A DNA stretch of 17,753 nt from JAFAHZ01 sp035656415 (GTDB lineage Bacteria; Vulcanimicrobiota; Vulcanimicrobiia; Vulcanimicrobiales; Vulcanimicrobiaceae), in contig DASRSM010000047.1 of assembly GCA_035656415.1 (NCBI GenBank), forward strand, positions 1 through 17,753. Direction: 5' to 3'. Below the pieces are notes generated by a model. The model had not been told where the DNA came from and did no database searches. It was given only the letters and a program-made list of their open reading frames with translations. Of this stretch, positions 7,786-14,715 are shown in pieces. Position 1 is the first letter of the stretch, and each line of letters starts with the position of its first letter. Position numbers and translations under genes: made by a program.

Positions 7786-8097
7786 ACTCGGTTTCGCAAG
7801 GCGCAACGGGCCTGGATGGCTGGATGGAGCTTCGCGCAGTTGCGCGCCTTCGTCGCGTACAAAGCGACGGTTCCCATTCGTCAATGCTTCGGGTGCAAAG
7901 CTATCGACAAACGCAATCGGCCATCCCAAGAGCAGTTCTCCCACGTGCGGTGTGATCATCGCGACCACGCCGATCTCAACGCGAGCAAGAACGTCGCGTA
8001 CCGGGCAGCCGTCAGCCTGCCTATAGTCTCGATGCTCGTTCTCCTCAAAGAGCTGGCTTCAGGGACAAGCCTCGTCCTTCAGGGCGAGGGAGCTTGA
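7786..8097 (+). pseudogene. tnpB: C-terminal fragment of TnpB (IS605 OrfB) RNA-guided nuclease
   Basis: The frame reads TRFRKAQRAWMAGWSFAQLRAFVAYKA-like sequence, the conserved block that precedes the TnpB zinc finger. It then has CFGCKAIDKRNRPSQEQF and RDHADLNASKN, the RuvC-III Asp block. Between YKA and CFGC roughly 15-20 residues usually present (AGVPV..VDP..TS) are missing except for VPI, so there is an internal deletion. The second zinc-finger half reads SHVRCDH instead of CxxCG. The N-terminal two thirds with RuvC-I and RuvC-II are gone. The last codons run through the right-end hairpin and end at the TGA inside TTGAC, as is common for tnpB. It is dead as a nuclease. Confidence 0.82.
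8070..8089 (+). ncRNA. Right-end / omega-RNA 3' hairpin of the tnpB remnant
   Basis: CCTCGTCC pairs with GGGCGAGG (8 bp, including one G-T) around a TTCA loop. The hairpin is followed by GAGCTTGAC. In tnpB elements the right end encodes the scaffold of the omega RNA (reRNA), and sequence beyond the element end acts as the guide. The remnant keeps this terminal hairpin. Whether it is still transcribed cannot be seen. Confidence 0.55.
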
Positions 8098-8098
8098 C

Positions 8099-10018
8099 CT
8101 ATTCGCTAAATTGGTCCAGCGGGACCATAAATAGTAGCCGGTCGCCGCTATGGACCTCGGTTGCAAATTTGTGTATCGGCACCGCCTCTCCCTTGCCTGC
8201 CCCCTTCTCCCGCCAGGCGTACAGCGGCACCCACCTGACCTTATATCCGGGCCGCTCGGGTGGAGCGGGCGGAGGGGCGTTTTCCGTCCCCTGAAAGCGC
8301 TCCGCGAGCTGAAACGTCTGCTCGTGATCGGTGCCCGAGAAAATCTCGAAGCGTCCGCGAGTGCTTTCGAAACGCGCCAGACCCGCAATCGTCGGTGCCG
8401 TCAGCTCGGTCGTCGAGAAGGACGAAATGCCGAAATGCCGCTTGATCGACCGTCCAAACGCTAGATCGTCTATGCGCAGCACGATGTGGAGCGTGCCGTC
8501 CTTACTGCCGCGAACCCGCGAGCGCGCGCCGAGAGCGGTTTCGAGATTTGCGGTGTCGCTGTTCGTCACGCCCACCAGGCTCTTGGCGCGCTCTGGGCTG
8601 CAGTAGGTCACCGTCTCGTCGTTGGTGGCGTCACCCGTCAGCAGATCGATCTTCCGGTCGCGAGCCAGTTCGATGAGAACGTTATCGGGATTCTTTTCGA
8701 CGACGACGACCTGCTCGCCGAGTTGGCGCAAGTAGTCGACGACGAGCGATCCGACGTTTCCGGCACCGCACACGATGACGTGACCGCTGCGATGGATGCG
8801 CCGCAAGCCGCGGATGCGGCGCGTCGCGGCTGCATTGAGTCCCGCCGTCAGCGACGCCGTCAGAATCGCGACGGTGACGACGCCGACGAGCATGACGGCC
8901 ATGTCGACGAAGAGCGGAATCGCGTGCACGAGCGCTATCGGCCCGTGCTCGCAACCCTTGCACGGCGAAACGTCGCCGTAACCTACGGTCGTCATCGTGG
9001 TTAAAACGAAGTACATCGTGGCCGGTACGTCCCAGTGCATCGTTCGTACGAAGAACGCAACGAACGCGATGTAGCAGATCACGCTCGCCACGATCGCCGT
9101 CCGCAAAACGGGCTCGATACGGCGAAGCGCCGAAGTCACGTCGTGCCACTGCGCGCGCAAACGCTCGCGGCGCATCGAGGGCCGCTCGTGGGATTGCGTT
9201 CCCGTCGCTTTGAGCACGCGGATCGGACCGAATACGACGACCCGATCGTCGTCTTTTAGGGTCGCTGCGAGCAGCGCTTCGTCGAAATGTTCTTCATCGC
9301 CGTGGCAGAGAAACGGCGTGCGGCCGCCGACCGAAACGACGCGCGCGCTAAGATGCTTCTCCGCGTCGGTCACCGTTAAGCCTGCGACGCCGAAATCCGC
9401 GGCACGACGATCGCAAAAGCCGTAGAGTTCCGAGCCTTCTTCGGCCACGGTGCCGGGGTCGATGCCGCTTTCTCGGCGGTGCGCCACGCGGGCGACCATC
9501 GATTCCAGCGTCGGGAACGGCAGCGCATAAAAGCAAGACGCGTCGACGGCGGACGCCGCGTACGTTGCAGCCGCGTGAGCCGCCGGTGAAATCGCGGAGC
9601 AGTTGTAGCGCAGCCCTTCTTGGATCTTGTGACCGAGCAACGGATTGAACTGGCGCAGGGTGACGCGAACGCGTTCGTTGATATCGCGAGCGAGCAGCGC
9701 GACGCGAAGGTTGAGTCGATCGTCTTGCGACACGGCCACGACGCAAAAATTCCGGTTATCGACCTGTCCGGTCCAGGGGTCTAGCCCGGCCCGCCGCAGC
9801 GCGCCCGGCTCAGTCGGGTCTTCGTTGAGGAACGTGAAGTCGTATCCGAACTCGTCCGACAGGAGATCGGTTTCGTGCCGCATCAGGCGGGCGGAACGCT
9901 CGTCGTTGTGCTTCCACATCAGCACGACGGCGTGCCCCGCGGTCTTGAGAATCTCTTTGCAGATCTCGAGCGCGAGGTAGTCGCCGCCGACGACAATAAT
10001 CAGTGTCTCCGACGCCAT
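8099..10018 (-). CDS. Two-TM potassium channel flanked by N- and C-terminal Rossmann/RCK (TrkA-N-like) domains
   Basis: The 639-residue protein has an N-terminal Rossmann-like segment (LIIVVGGDYLALEI, residues 6-19, with a degenerate nucleotide loop). There is a TM helix at ~307-325, a pore loop with the K+ selectivity filter TTVGYGD (343-349) and a second TM at ~366-390. An RCK domain follows with intact GAGNVG (418-423) and an acidic E near the end of beta-2 (VVVEKNP), then a TrkA-C-like end. It should form a K+ channel gated by a cytosolic nucleotide- or ion-binding ring. A CKGC pair follows the filter on the outer side. The start is ATG 10018 with TGGAGAAAG about 9-12 nt upstream; that site lies inside the first codons of the divergent methyltransferase. 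The stop directly abuts the IS remnant. Confidence 0.92.
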   Translation of the reverse strand: MASETLIIVVGGDYLALEICKEILKTAGHAVVLMWKHNDERSARLMRHETDLLSDEFGYDFTFLNEDPTEPGALRRAGLDPWTGQVDNRNFCVVAVSQDDRLNLRVALLARDINERVRVTLRQFNPLLGHKIQEGLRYNCSAISPAAHAAATYAASAVDASCFYALPFPTLESMVARVAHRRESGIDPGTVAEEGSELYGFCDRRAADFGVAGLTVTDAEKHLSARVVSVGGRTPFLCHGDEEHFDEALLAATLKDDDRVVVFGPIRVLKATGTQSHERPSMRRERLRAQWHDVTSALRRIEPVLRTAIVASVICYIAFVAFFVRTMHWDVPATMYFVLTTMTTVGYGDVSPCKGCEHGPIALVHAIPLFVDMAVMLVGVVTVAILTASLTAGLNAAATRRIRGLRRIHRSGHVIVCGAGNVGSLVVDYLRQLGEQVVVVEKNPDNVLIELARDRKIDLLTGDATNDETVTYCSPERAKSLVGVTNSDTANLETALGARSRVRGSKDGTLHIVLRIDDLAFGRSIKRHFGISSFSTTELTAPTIAGLARFESTRGRFEIFSGTDHEQTFQLAERFQGTENAPPPAPPERPGYKVRWVPLYAWREKGAGKGEAVPIHKFATEVHSGDRLLFMVPLDQFSE

Positions 10019-10020
10019 TT

Positions 10021-10623
10021 ATGCCGCTTTCTCCACCACAGGACGACGCCCCCATCCGCCCGCCGCATCCGCTGGCGTTGCGCGCGATCGAGCGTCTGCG
10101 CGAACGGCTCCCCGGACGCGTCCGCGTCCTGGACGTAGCGTCCGGAAGCGGGCGCAATACCGCGGCACTGACGCAAGCCGGATTCGACGTCGTTGCGATC
10201 GACGACGAAGCCGCCATGCGGATTAGTGCGATGCGATCGCTGCACGGCGTCTTCGCGGGAGCGGTCTCCACCCACGGTTTCCTCCACGGCACCGCCGCCG
10301 AGATCGCCGAGCGGCTTGACGCGTTAGCCGCGCACTTGGAGCCGGACGCGCTGCTCGCTGCAACGTTCGGATCGACGGCCGACGCACGGTTCGGAAACGG
10401 CACCGCACTCGATCCGTCGACGTTCGTGCCGGACGAAGGTGACGAACGCGGCGTCCCTCATGCGTACTTCACGGATTCGCAGCTGAGGGCGCTGCTCGAG
10501 CCGCAATACGCGATCGAATCGATTGAAGAGCGCGCGGTCGACGAGATCGCGGGGAAATGGGCCCATCGCGAAATACCGTTATCCGGCGCCGTTCACTGGT
10601 TCGTAATAGCCCGCCGGCGCTAG
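10021..10623 (+). CDS. Class I SAM-dependent methyltransferase
   Basis: The 200-residue product has motif I VLDVASGSGRN (36-46) and motif II VVAID (~57), the Rossmann SAM-binding pattern of class I methyltransferases, followed by ALLAATFGS and the C-terminal strand HWFVIARRR. It resembles small TehB/Methyltransf_11-like proteins; the substrate is unknown. ATG 10021 gives a 2-nt space from the divergent channel start; an in-frame GTG at 10003 would overlap the channel gene by 16 nt. No Shine-Dalgarno is evident before either, so leaderless translation is possible. Its stop lies 3 nt from the stop of the convergent rhodanese gene. Confidence 0.8.
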   Translation: MPLSPPQDDAPIRPPHPLALRAIERLRERLPGRVRVLDVASGSGRNTAALTQAGFDVVAIDDEAAMRISAMRSLHGVFAGAVSTHGFLHGTAAEIAERLDALAAHLEPDALLAATFGSTADARFGNGTALDPSTFVPDEGDERGVPHAYFTDSQLRALLEPQYAIESIEERAVDEIAGKWAHREIPLSGAVHWFVIARRR

Positions 10624-10626
10624 CTG

Positions 10627-10956
10627 TTAACCATATCGTGGAATAGACGGGTCGACCACGGCGGCATACCGGTCGATGCCGCCCGTGACGTTATAAACGG
10701 TAGGGTAGCCGTTGCCGGCCAGATAACGCGCGACCATGAGGCTGCGCGCGCCAACGTGACAAAGCACCGCAACCGGCGAGTCTTGCGGAATTTCCGCGAG
10801 TCGCGACGGAACTTCGCTCATGGGGACGTGGAGCGCACCGTCGATTGAAGCCAACGCGACTTCGTCGTCTTCGCGTACGTCGAGCAGCACGTGCGCTCTT
10901 CCCGTACGGCGCCACTCGCCGAGTTCTTCGACGTGCAGTTGTTCGACGCTAGCCAC
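10627..10956 (-). CDS. Single-domain rhodanese sulfurtransferase at the end of the thi operon
   Basis: The 109-residue product is a compact rhodanese domain: VLLDVRED near the N-terminus, GALHVPMSE, then the active-site loop CHVGARS with the persulfide-forming Cys66, and GYPTVYNVTGGI. It starts at GTG 10956, overlapping the end of thiG by 8 nt, so it is very likely translated from the thi message. Rhodaneses carry sulfane sulfur; in thiazole synthesis ThiI-type rhodanese domains pass sulfur to ThiS in some bacteria. A matching role here is inferred from position only. Confidence 0.9.
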   Translation of the reverse strand: MASVEQLHVEELGEWRRTGRAHVLLDVREDDEVALASIDGALHVPMSEVPSRLAEIPQDSPVAVLCHVGARSLMVARYLAGNGYPTVYNVTGGIDRYAAVVDPSIPRYG

Positions 10957-11737
10957 GATCGGCGCTGGAGATGAGATCGCGCATCGGACTCGACGCGTTC
11001 GCGTAGAGGCGCTTCTCCATGCGGCCCGCGAGAAACGCTTTGCGTCCGGCGATGACGGCGTGCTTCATCGCTTCGGCCATCGCTACGGGATCGCGCGCCG
11101 CGGCAATGCCGGTATTCATCAGCAGCGCGTCGACACCGAGCTCCATCGCAATCGCCGCGTCGGAGGCCGTACCGACGCCTGCGTCGACGATCACGGGAAT
11201 CTGCGCACGTTCTTTGATAATGCGGATCGAGTACGGATTGCACACACCCAGACCGCTGCCGATGGGTGCCGCGAGCGGCATGATAGCCGCACAGCCGACC
11301 TCTTCGAGCTGCTTACACGCGACCGGGTCGTCGCCGATGTACGGCAGCACCGTGAAGCCGTCCTTGACCAGCGCTTCGGCCGCGCGCACCGTTTCGGCCG
11401 CATCCGGATGCAGCGTCTCGGGATCGCCGATCACCTCGAGTTTGATGAGATCGGTTTCCAGCAGCTCGCGCGCGAGCTGTGCGGTGAGCACGGCGTCCTT
11501 CGCGTTGAAACAGCCCGCAGTATTCGGCAGCACGCGCAGCCCTTTGCGATCGACGAAGTCGAGCAGCGTCTTTCCGGTCGGGTCGTCGAGGTTGATGCGG
11601 CGGATCGCCACGGTCACCATCTCGGCGCCGCTGGCTGCGTGCGCCTCGCGCATGATCTCCATCGAGGGATACTTTCCGGTACCGACGATAAGGCGCGAAG
11701 AGAACTCGTATTTTCCGATTTTCAAGATGTCGTTCAT
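10949..11737 (-). CDS. thiG: Thiazole synthase
   Basis: The 262-residue product matches ThiG over its whole length. Blocks include LIVGTGKYPS, VTVAIRRINL, LPNTAGCFNAKDAV, IKLEVIGD with the Schiff-base Lys99, VLPYIGDDP, and the phosphate-binding APIGSGLGV and DAGVGTASDAA loops with LMNTGIAAARDP. It condenses 1-deoxyxylulose 5-phosphate, dehydroglycine and ThiS-thiocarboxylate to the thiazole phosphate of thiamin. It lies 2 nt after thiS. Confidence 0.97.
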   Translation of the reverse strand: MNDILKIGKYEFSSRLIVGTGKYPSMEIMREAHAASGAEMVTVAIRRINLDDPTGKTLLDFVDRKGLRVLPNTAGCFNAKDAVLTAQLARELLETDLIKLEVIGDPETLHPDAAETVRAAEALVKDGFTVLPYIGDDPVACKQLEEVGCAAIMPLAAPIGSGLGVCNPYSIRIIKERAQIPVIVDAGVGTASDAAIAMELGVDALLMNTGIAAARDPVAMAEAMKHAVIAGRKAFLAGRMEKRLYANASSPMRDLISSADRG

Positions 11738-11739
11738 GA

Positions 11740-11940
11740 TTATCCGCCGGCTACCGCCCGAATGATTTCGACGCGGTCGCCGTCTACAATGACGTGTGTA
11801 TCGTAGCGCGCTCGCGGGACGACGCGCTCGTTGTGGGCGACGGCGATTCCGCTGCGTTTCGTACCGAGAAGCTCGAGGAGCGCACCCACGGTCGCTCCGT
11901 CGGGTAAGTCGTGCGTTTCGCCGTTGACGACCGCTTTCAC
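11740..11940 (-). CDS. thiS: Sulfur carrier protein ThiS
   Basis: The 66-residue product is a ubiquitin-like sulfur carrier ending in the obligatory Gly-Gly (VAGG), which becomes the thiocarboxylate donor for ThiG. MKAVVNGE and the DGDRVEIIRAVAGG end are typical. The start is GTG 11940, sharing a GTGA overlap with the thiO stop. No ThiF adenylyltransferase is encoded within the window to activate it. Confidence 0.95.
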   Translation of the reverse strand: MKAVVNGETHDLPDGATVGALLELLGTKRSGIAVAHNERVVPRARYDTHVIVDGDRVEIIRAVAGG

Positions 11941-13049
11941 GACGCCTTCATTCGACGGTGCAGTGAAAAGGCCGCCAGCTTCGGGTCAGCGATGCCCGCG
12001 ACTGCGTCGGCAACGAGGCGCGCGCTCACCACGCACAGCAGGATTCCGTTTCTGAAATGCCCGGTTGCCACATAGAGCCCCTCGATCGGAGTCGCGCCGA
12101 TGAACGGAAGCCCGTCGGCGCTGCCGGGCCGCACGCCGGCCCACGTTTCGGTTACGGCGAAGCCGCCCAAAGCGGGCGCCGCCTCGAGTGCGGCGTGAAG
12201 CAACCGGTGGAGACCTTCCGACGTAACGCGCGCGTCGGCTTTCGCGGGCTCGACGGTCGCACCGATCAAAAGCCTTCCGTCGTCGCGCGGCACGACATAA
12301 GCGCCCGGCAGCCACGTCGAGCGGCGCACGAGATCGACCGGCGCCTGCAGCGCGAGCATCTGTCCTTTGAACGGCTCTACGGCGGGTCGTGCTTCATCCG
12401 GAACACCGTCAAGCGAGGCCGCCCATGCGCCGCATGCGTTAACGACCGCAACCGCCGGCGTAAAGCCGAGGTTGCTGCGAAGGCCCAGCACTCGTCGCTT
12501 GTCGCATTCGACGCGCAGCGACGTAACGCGCGTCACCGATACGCCGCGTGCGGCACACGCCTCGGTCAACGCTCTGCCGAGAAGCCGGTTATCGACTTGA
12601 CCTTCGCCCGCGATCGCCAGTCCGCCGGTCGCGTGCGAACCGAGCCACGGTTCCATCGCAAGCAGCTGCTTACGATCGACGACGTCGCATGCGACGCCGC
12701 GGGCGCGCAGTGCGTCCGCGCGCTCGCGCATTTGCTCGAGGGATCGATCGTCGAACGCGGCGTGAACGTGACCGTTCAGATGGAGGTGCGGATCGATGCC
12801 GCTCGCATCGCGCACGCGCGCGACGAAAGCCGGATACGCGGCCAGCGACTCTTCGCACAGCTGCAGCAGCGATTCGTCGATCGGTTCGGCGTGCGGCGAC
12901 AGCATGCCGGCACCGGCCCACGACGCGGCACGCGCCGGTTCTTCACGATCGTAGACGCGAACGACAGCGCCGCGTTGCGCCAGCTCGAACGCCGTCGCCA
13001 GACCGATCAGTCCGGCGCCGACGACGGCGACGTCGCCCGATACCTGCAT
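11937..13049 (-). CDS. thiO: Glycine oxidase ThiO (FAD-dependent)
   Basis: The 370-residue DAO-family flavoprotein begins with the FAD-binding loop VVGAGLIG (9-16) and DREEPARAASWAGAGML. It ends with GLYVATGHFRNGILL (T329-G335), a signature of ThiO. It oxidises glycine to dehydroglycine for ThiG, the aerobic alternative to ThiH. Start ATG 13049 is chosen because the Rossmann motif follows at once and because TGATG links it to the preceding stop; an upstream open extension to 13310 is a shadow of the neighbouring gene. Confidence 0.94.
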   Translation of the reverse strand: MQVSGDVAVVGAGLIGLATAFELAQRGAVVRVYDREEPARAASWAGAGMLSPHAEPIDESLLQLCEESLAAYPAFVARVRDASGIDPHLHLNGHVHAAFDDRSLEQMRERADALRARGVACDVVDRKQLLAMEPWLGSHATGGLAIAGEGQVDNRLLGRALTEACAARGVSVTRVTSLRVECDKRRVLGLRSNLGFTPAVAVVNACGAWAASLDGVPDEARPAVEPFKGQMLALQAPVDLVRRSTWLPGAYVVPRDDGRLLIGATVEPAKADARVTSEGLHRLLHAALEAAPALGGFAVTETWAGVRPGSADGLPFIGATPIEGLYVATGHFRNGILLCVVSARLVADAVAGIADPKLAAFSLHRRMKAS

Positions 13050-13591
13050 CACGCGCGTTCCAGCCGGCGCGCCTGCACCGGCTCGCCGAACTCGGCGATG
13101 AACGGTGCGTACAGCCGGACGACTTCGCGCACGCCGTCGTTGGCGCCGGTCGCTTTTTCTTCGACGATCCGCCGCTCGCGCTCGATCGTCGCCATAAACG
13201 AGACGTAACGCGGCCCAAGCACGTCGATCGAATCGGTCATCTCGGCGCGTGCGCGCAGGTTGGCGTTGCTTCGCCGCCACGCCGCCGCGTCGAGCTGCGC
13301 CGCCGCGCAAGCCCGCTGAAGGTAACTGCAGTGCGCTAATAAGCGCGCTGCCAAATCGGCGTGAACGCGCGCGCGTACGTCGGATCGCGCCAGGCGCCGC
13401 GACCGGTTATCGCGAGAAACACTGAGCGAATGATTCAGAATGCCGGCCACGATAGCGCCTGCGACCGGGATTACGACGGCGAGCACCTGCCAATGATCGC
13501 CGCTCCACTGCGCGACCGAATGCCACCAGGTTACGTAAAACGGATCCGGCGGCCGGCGATGTCCGAAGAGCCCCGCAAGAAGAATGGTCAC
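13049..13591 (-). CDS. Single-TM membrane protein of unknown function in the thi operon
   Basis: I do not recognise this 180-residue protein. It has an aromatic N-terminal stretch (FYVTWWHSVAQW), one clear TM helix at ~34-53 (WQVLAVVIPVAGAIVAGIL), and then ~125 residues of charged, Ala/Arg-rich, probably helical sequence that should be cytoplasmic. No catalytic motif is visible. It starts at GTG 13591 with a GTGA overlap with the PLP-enzyme stop and ends in a 1-nt TGATG overlap with thiO. The double overlap argues that it is a real gene. Protein scaffold or helper roles cannot be distinguished. Confidence 0.72.
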   Translation of the reverse strand: MTILLAGLFGHRRPPDPFYVTWWHSVAQWSGDHWQVLAVVIPVAGAIVAGILNHSLSVSRDNRSRRLARSDVRARVHADLAARLLAHCSYLQRACAAAQLDAAAWRRSNANLRARAEMTDSIDVLGPRYVSFMATIERERRIVEEKATGANDGVREVVRLYAPFIAEFGEPVQARRLERA

Positions 13592-14715
13592 GCGGATCCG
13601 TCCAGTGCCTGTTCGAGGTCACCGATGACGTCGTCCGGGTGCTCGAGGCCGACGGAGAGGCGGATCAGCGACTCCGGCGCACGCGTGTGCGGACCTTCGA
13701 TCGAAGCGCGATGCTCGATCAGCGAATGCGTGCCTCCTAAGCTCGTGGCGCGCGCGACGAGCTTCAGCCGCGCGAGCATCGCGAACGCCTCCGCGCGGCC
13801 GCCGTGAATTTCAAACGAGAGCATCCCGCCGTATCCGCGCATCTGCTTCTCCGCGACGGCGTGACCCGGATGACGTTCCAATCCGGGATAGTGCACGCGT
13901 GCGACCGCAGAATGACCGTCGAGGAACCGCGCCACCGCCAACGCGTTCTCGCAGTGGGCGCGCATGCGAATGGCCAGCGTCTGTATGCCGCGCAACGTCA
14001 GCCACGCACCGAACGGATCGATGGTCGAGCCCGCAATCGATTGGAAGTCGCGCACTCGGCGTTTGAACTCACCCGGCCCCTTGAACGTGACGACGCCGGC
14101 TAAAACGTCGCTGTGACCCGAAAGATACTTCGTGACCGAATGCACGACGGCATCCGCTCCCAGGGCGAGCGGCCGCTGTACGATCGGCGTCGCGAACGTG
14201 TTCTCGCACACCAGCAAGGCGCCGGCGTCGTGTGCGACGGCGGCTGCGGCTTCGATGTCGATGATCTCGATGAGCGGATTCGAGGGCGTCTCGATCCAGA
14301 CCATGCGCGTGCCGGGCGTACATGCCGCGCGATATGCCGCCGCATCGTTGACGTCGACGAACGCCGCTTCGATGCCCCAGTGCGGGAAGTAGTCGATGAG
14401 CAAATCGCGGACGCCGAAGTAGGTATCGCGTCCGACGACGACGCGATCGCCAGGCCGCAGCGTCTGCAAAACGGCAAACGCCGCCGCCATCCCCGAAGGA
14501 AACCCTACCGACTCACATCCGCCTTCGAGCTCGCTAACGCAGCGCTCGAACGCGTCGCGCACCGGATTGCCTTCGCGGCTGTAGTGAAAGCCTCGCGAAT
14601 AACCGCCATCGGCGTCGCGCTCGAACGTCGTCGAGAGATGCAGCGGCAGCGTGATCGCACCGGTAGCCGGGTCGACGGTGCGCCCGGCATGCACGCCAAG
14701 CGTTTCGTCGTGCAT
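13588..14715 (-). CDS. Cys/Met-metabolism PLP enzyme (cystathionine gamma-synthase/lyase family)
   Basis: The 375-residue product is a fold-type I PLP enzyme of the trans-sulfuration family: YSREGNP (partner-subunit phosphate contact), a PSGMAA phosphate loop, ETPSNPL, and the PLP Lys in HSVTKYLSGHSD (about residue 196). It ends with ATSLGGTHSLIEHRAS and RLSVGLE. Synthase, gamma-lyase and beta-lyase activities cannot be separated by eye. The usual DNTF Asp, which contacts the pyridine nitrogen of PLP, reads CENTF here, a Glu. The start is ATG 14715 (GGGG at a good distance, TGATG overlap with ETF-QO); GTG 14718, one codon earlier, is possible. Confidence 0.9.
   Translation of the reverse strand: MHDETLGVHAGRTVDPATGAITLPLHLSTTFERDADGGYSRGFHYSREGNPVRDAFERCVSELEGGCESVGFPSGMAAAFAVLQTLRPGDRVVVGRDTYFGVRDLLIDYFPHWGIEAAFVDVNDAAAYRAACTPGTRMVWIETPSNPLIEIIDIEAAAAVAHDAGALLVCENTFATPIVQRPLALGADAVVHSVTKYLSGHSDVLAGVVTFKGPGEFKRRVRDFQSIAGSTIDPFGAWLTLRGIQTLAIRMRAHCENALAVARFLDGHSAVARVHYPGLERHPGHAVAEKQMRGYGGMLSFEIHGGRAEAFAMLARLKLVARATSLGGTHSLIEHRASIEGPHTRAPESLIRLSVGLEHPDDVIGDLEQALDGSA

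Larger units (their letters stand above)
7743..8098 (+). mobile_element. Decayed IS200/IS605-family (tnpB-type) element
   Basis: This 356-nt stretch fills the only gap of more than 300 nt in the window. It holds a left flank with hairpin 7748-7767, then the C-terminal third of a TnpB protein in one frame (7786-8097), then a right-end hairpin at 8070-8089 followed by AGCTTGAC. RuvC-I and RuvC-II parts of tnpB are absent, and no tnpA is present, so the element cannot move by itself. The left flank resembles sequence preceding the second tnpB at 17269. The outer limits are approximate: the left end is judged from that similarity and the right end from the TTGAC at 8094-8098. Confidence 0.7.

Noticed and set aside
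7710..7877. Upstream extension of the MBL frame through the IS remnant
   Set aside because: This region is better explained as tnpB relic on the other strand, and MBL homology begins around 7691-7709.
13050..13310. Upstream extension of the thiO frame
   Set aside because: It is Arg-rich shadow of the single-TM protein gene. The FAD loop begins 9 residues after ATG 13049.
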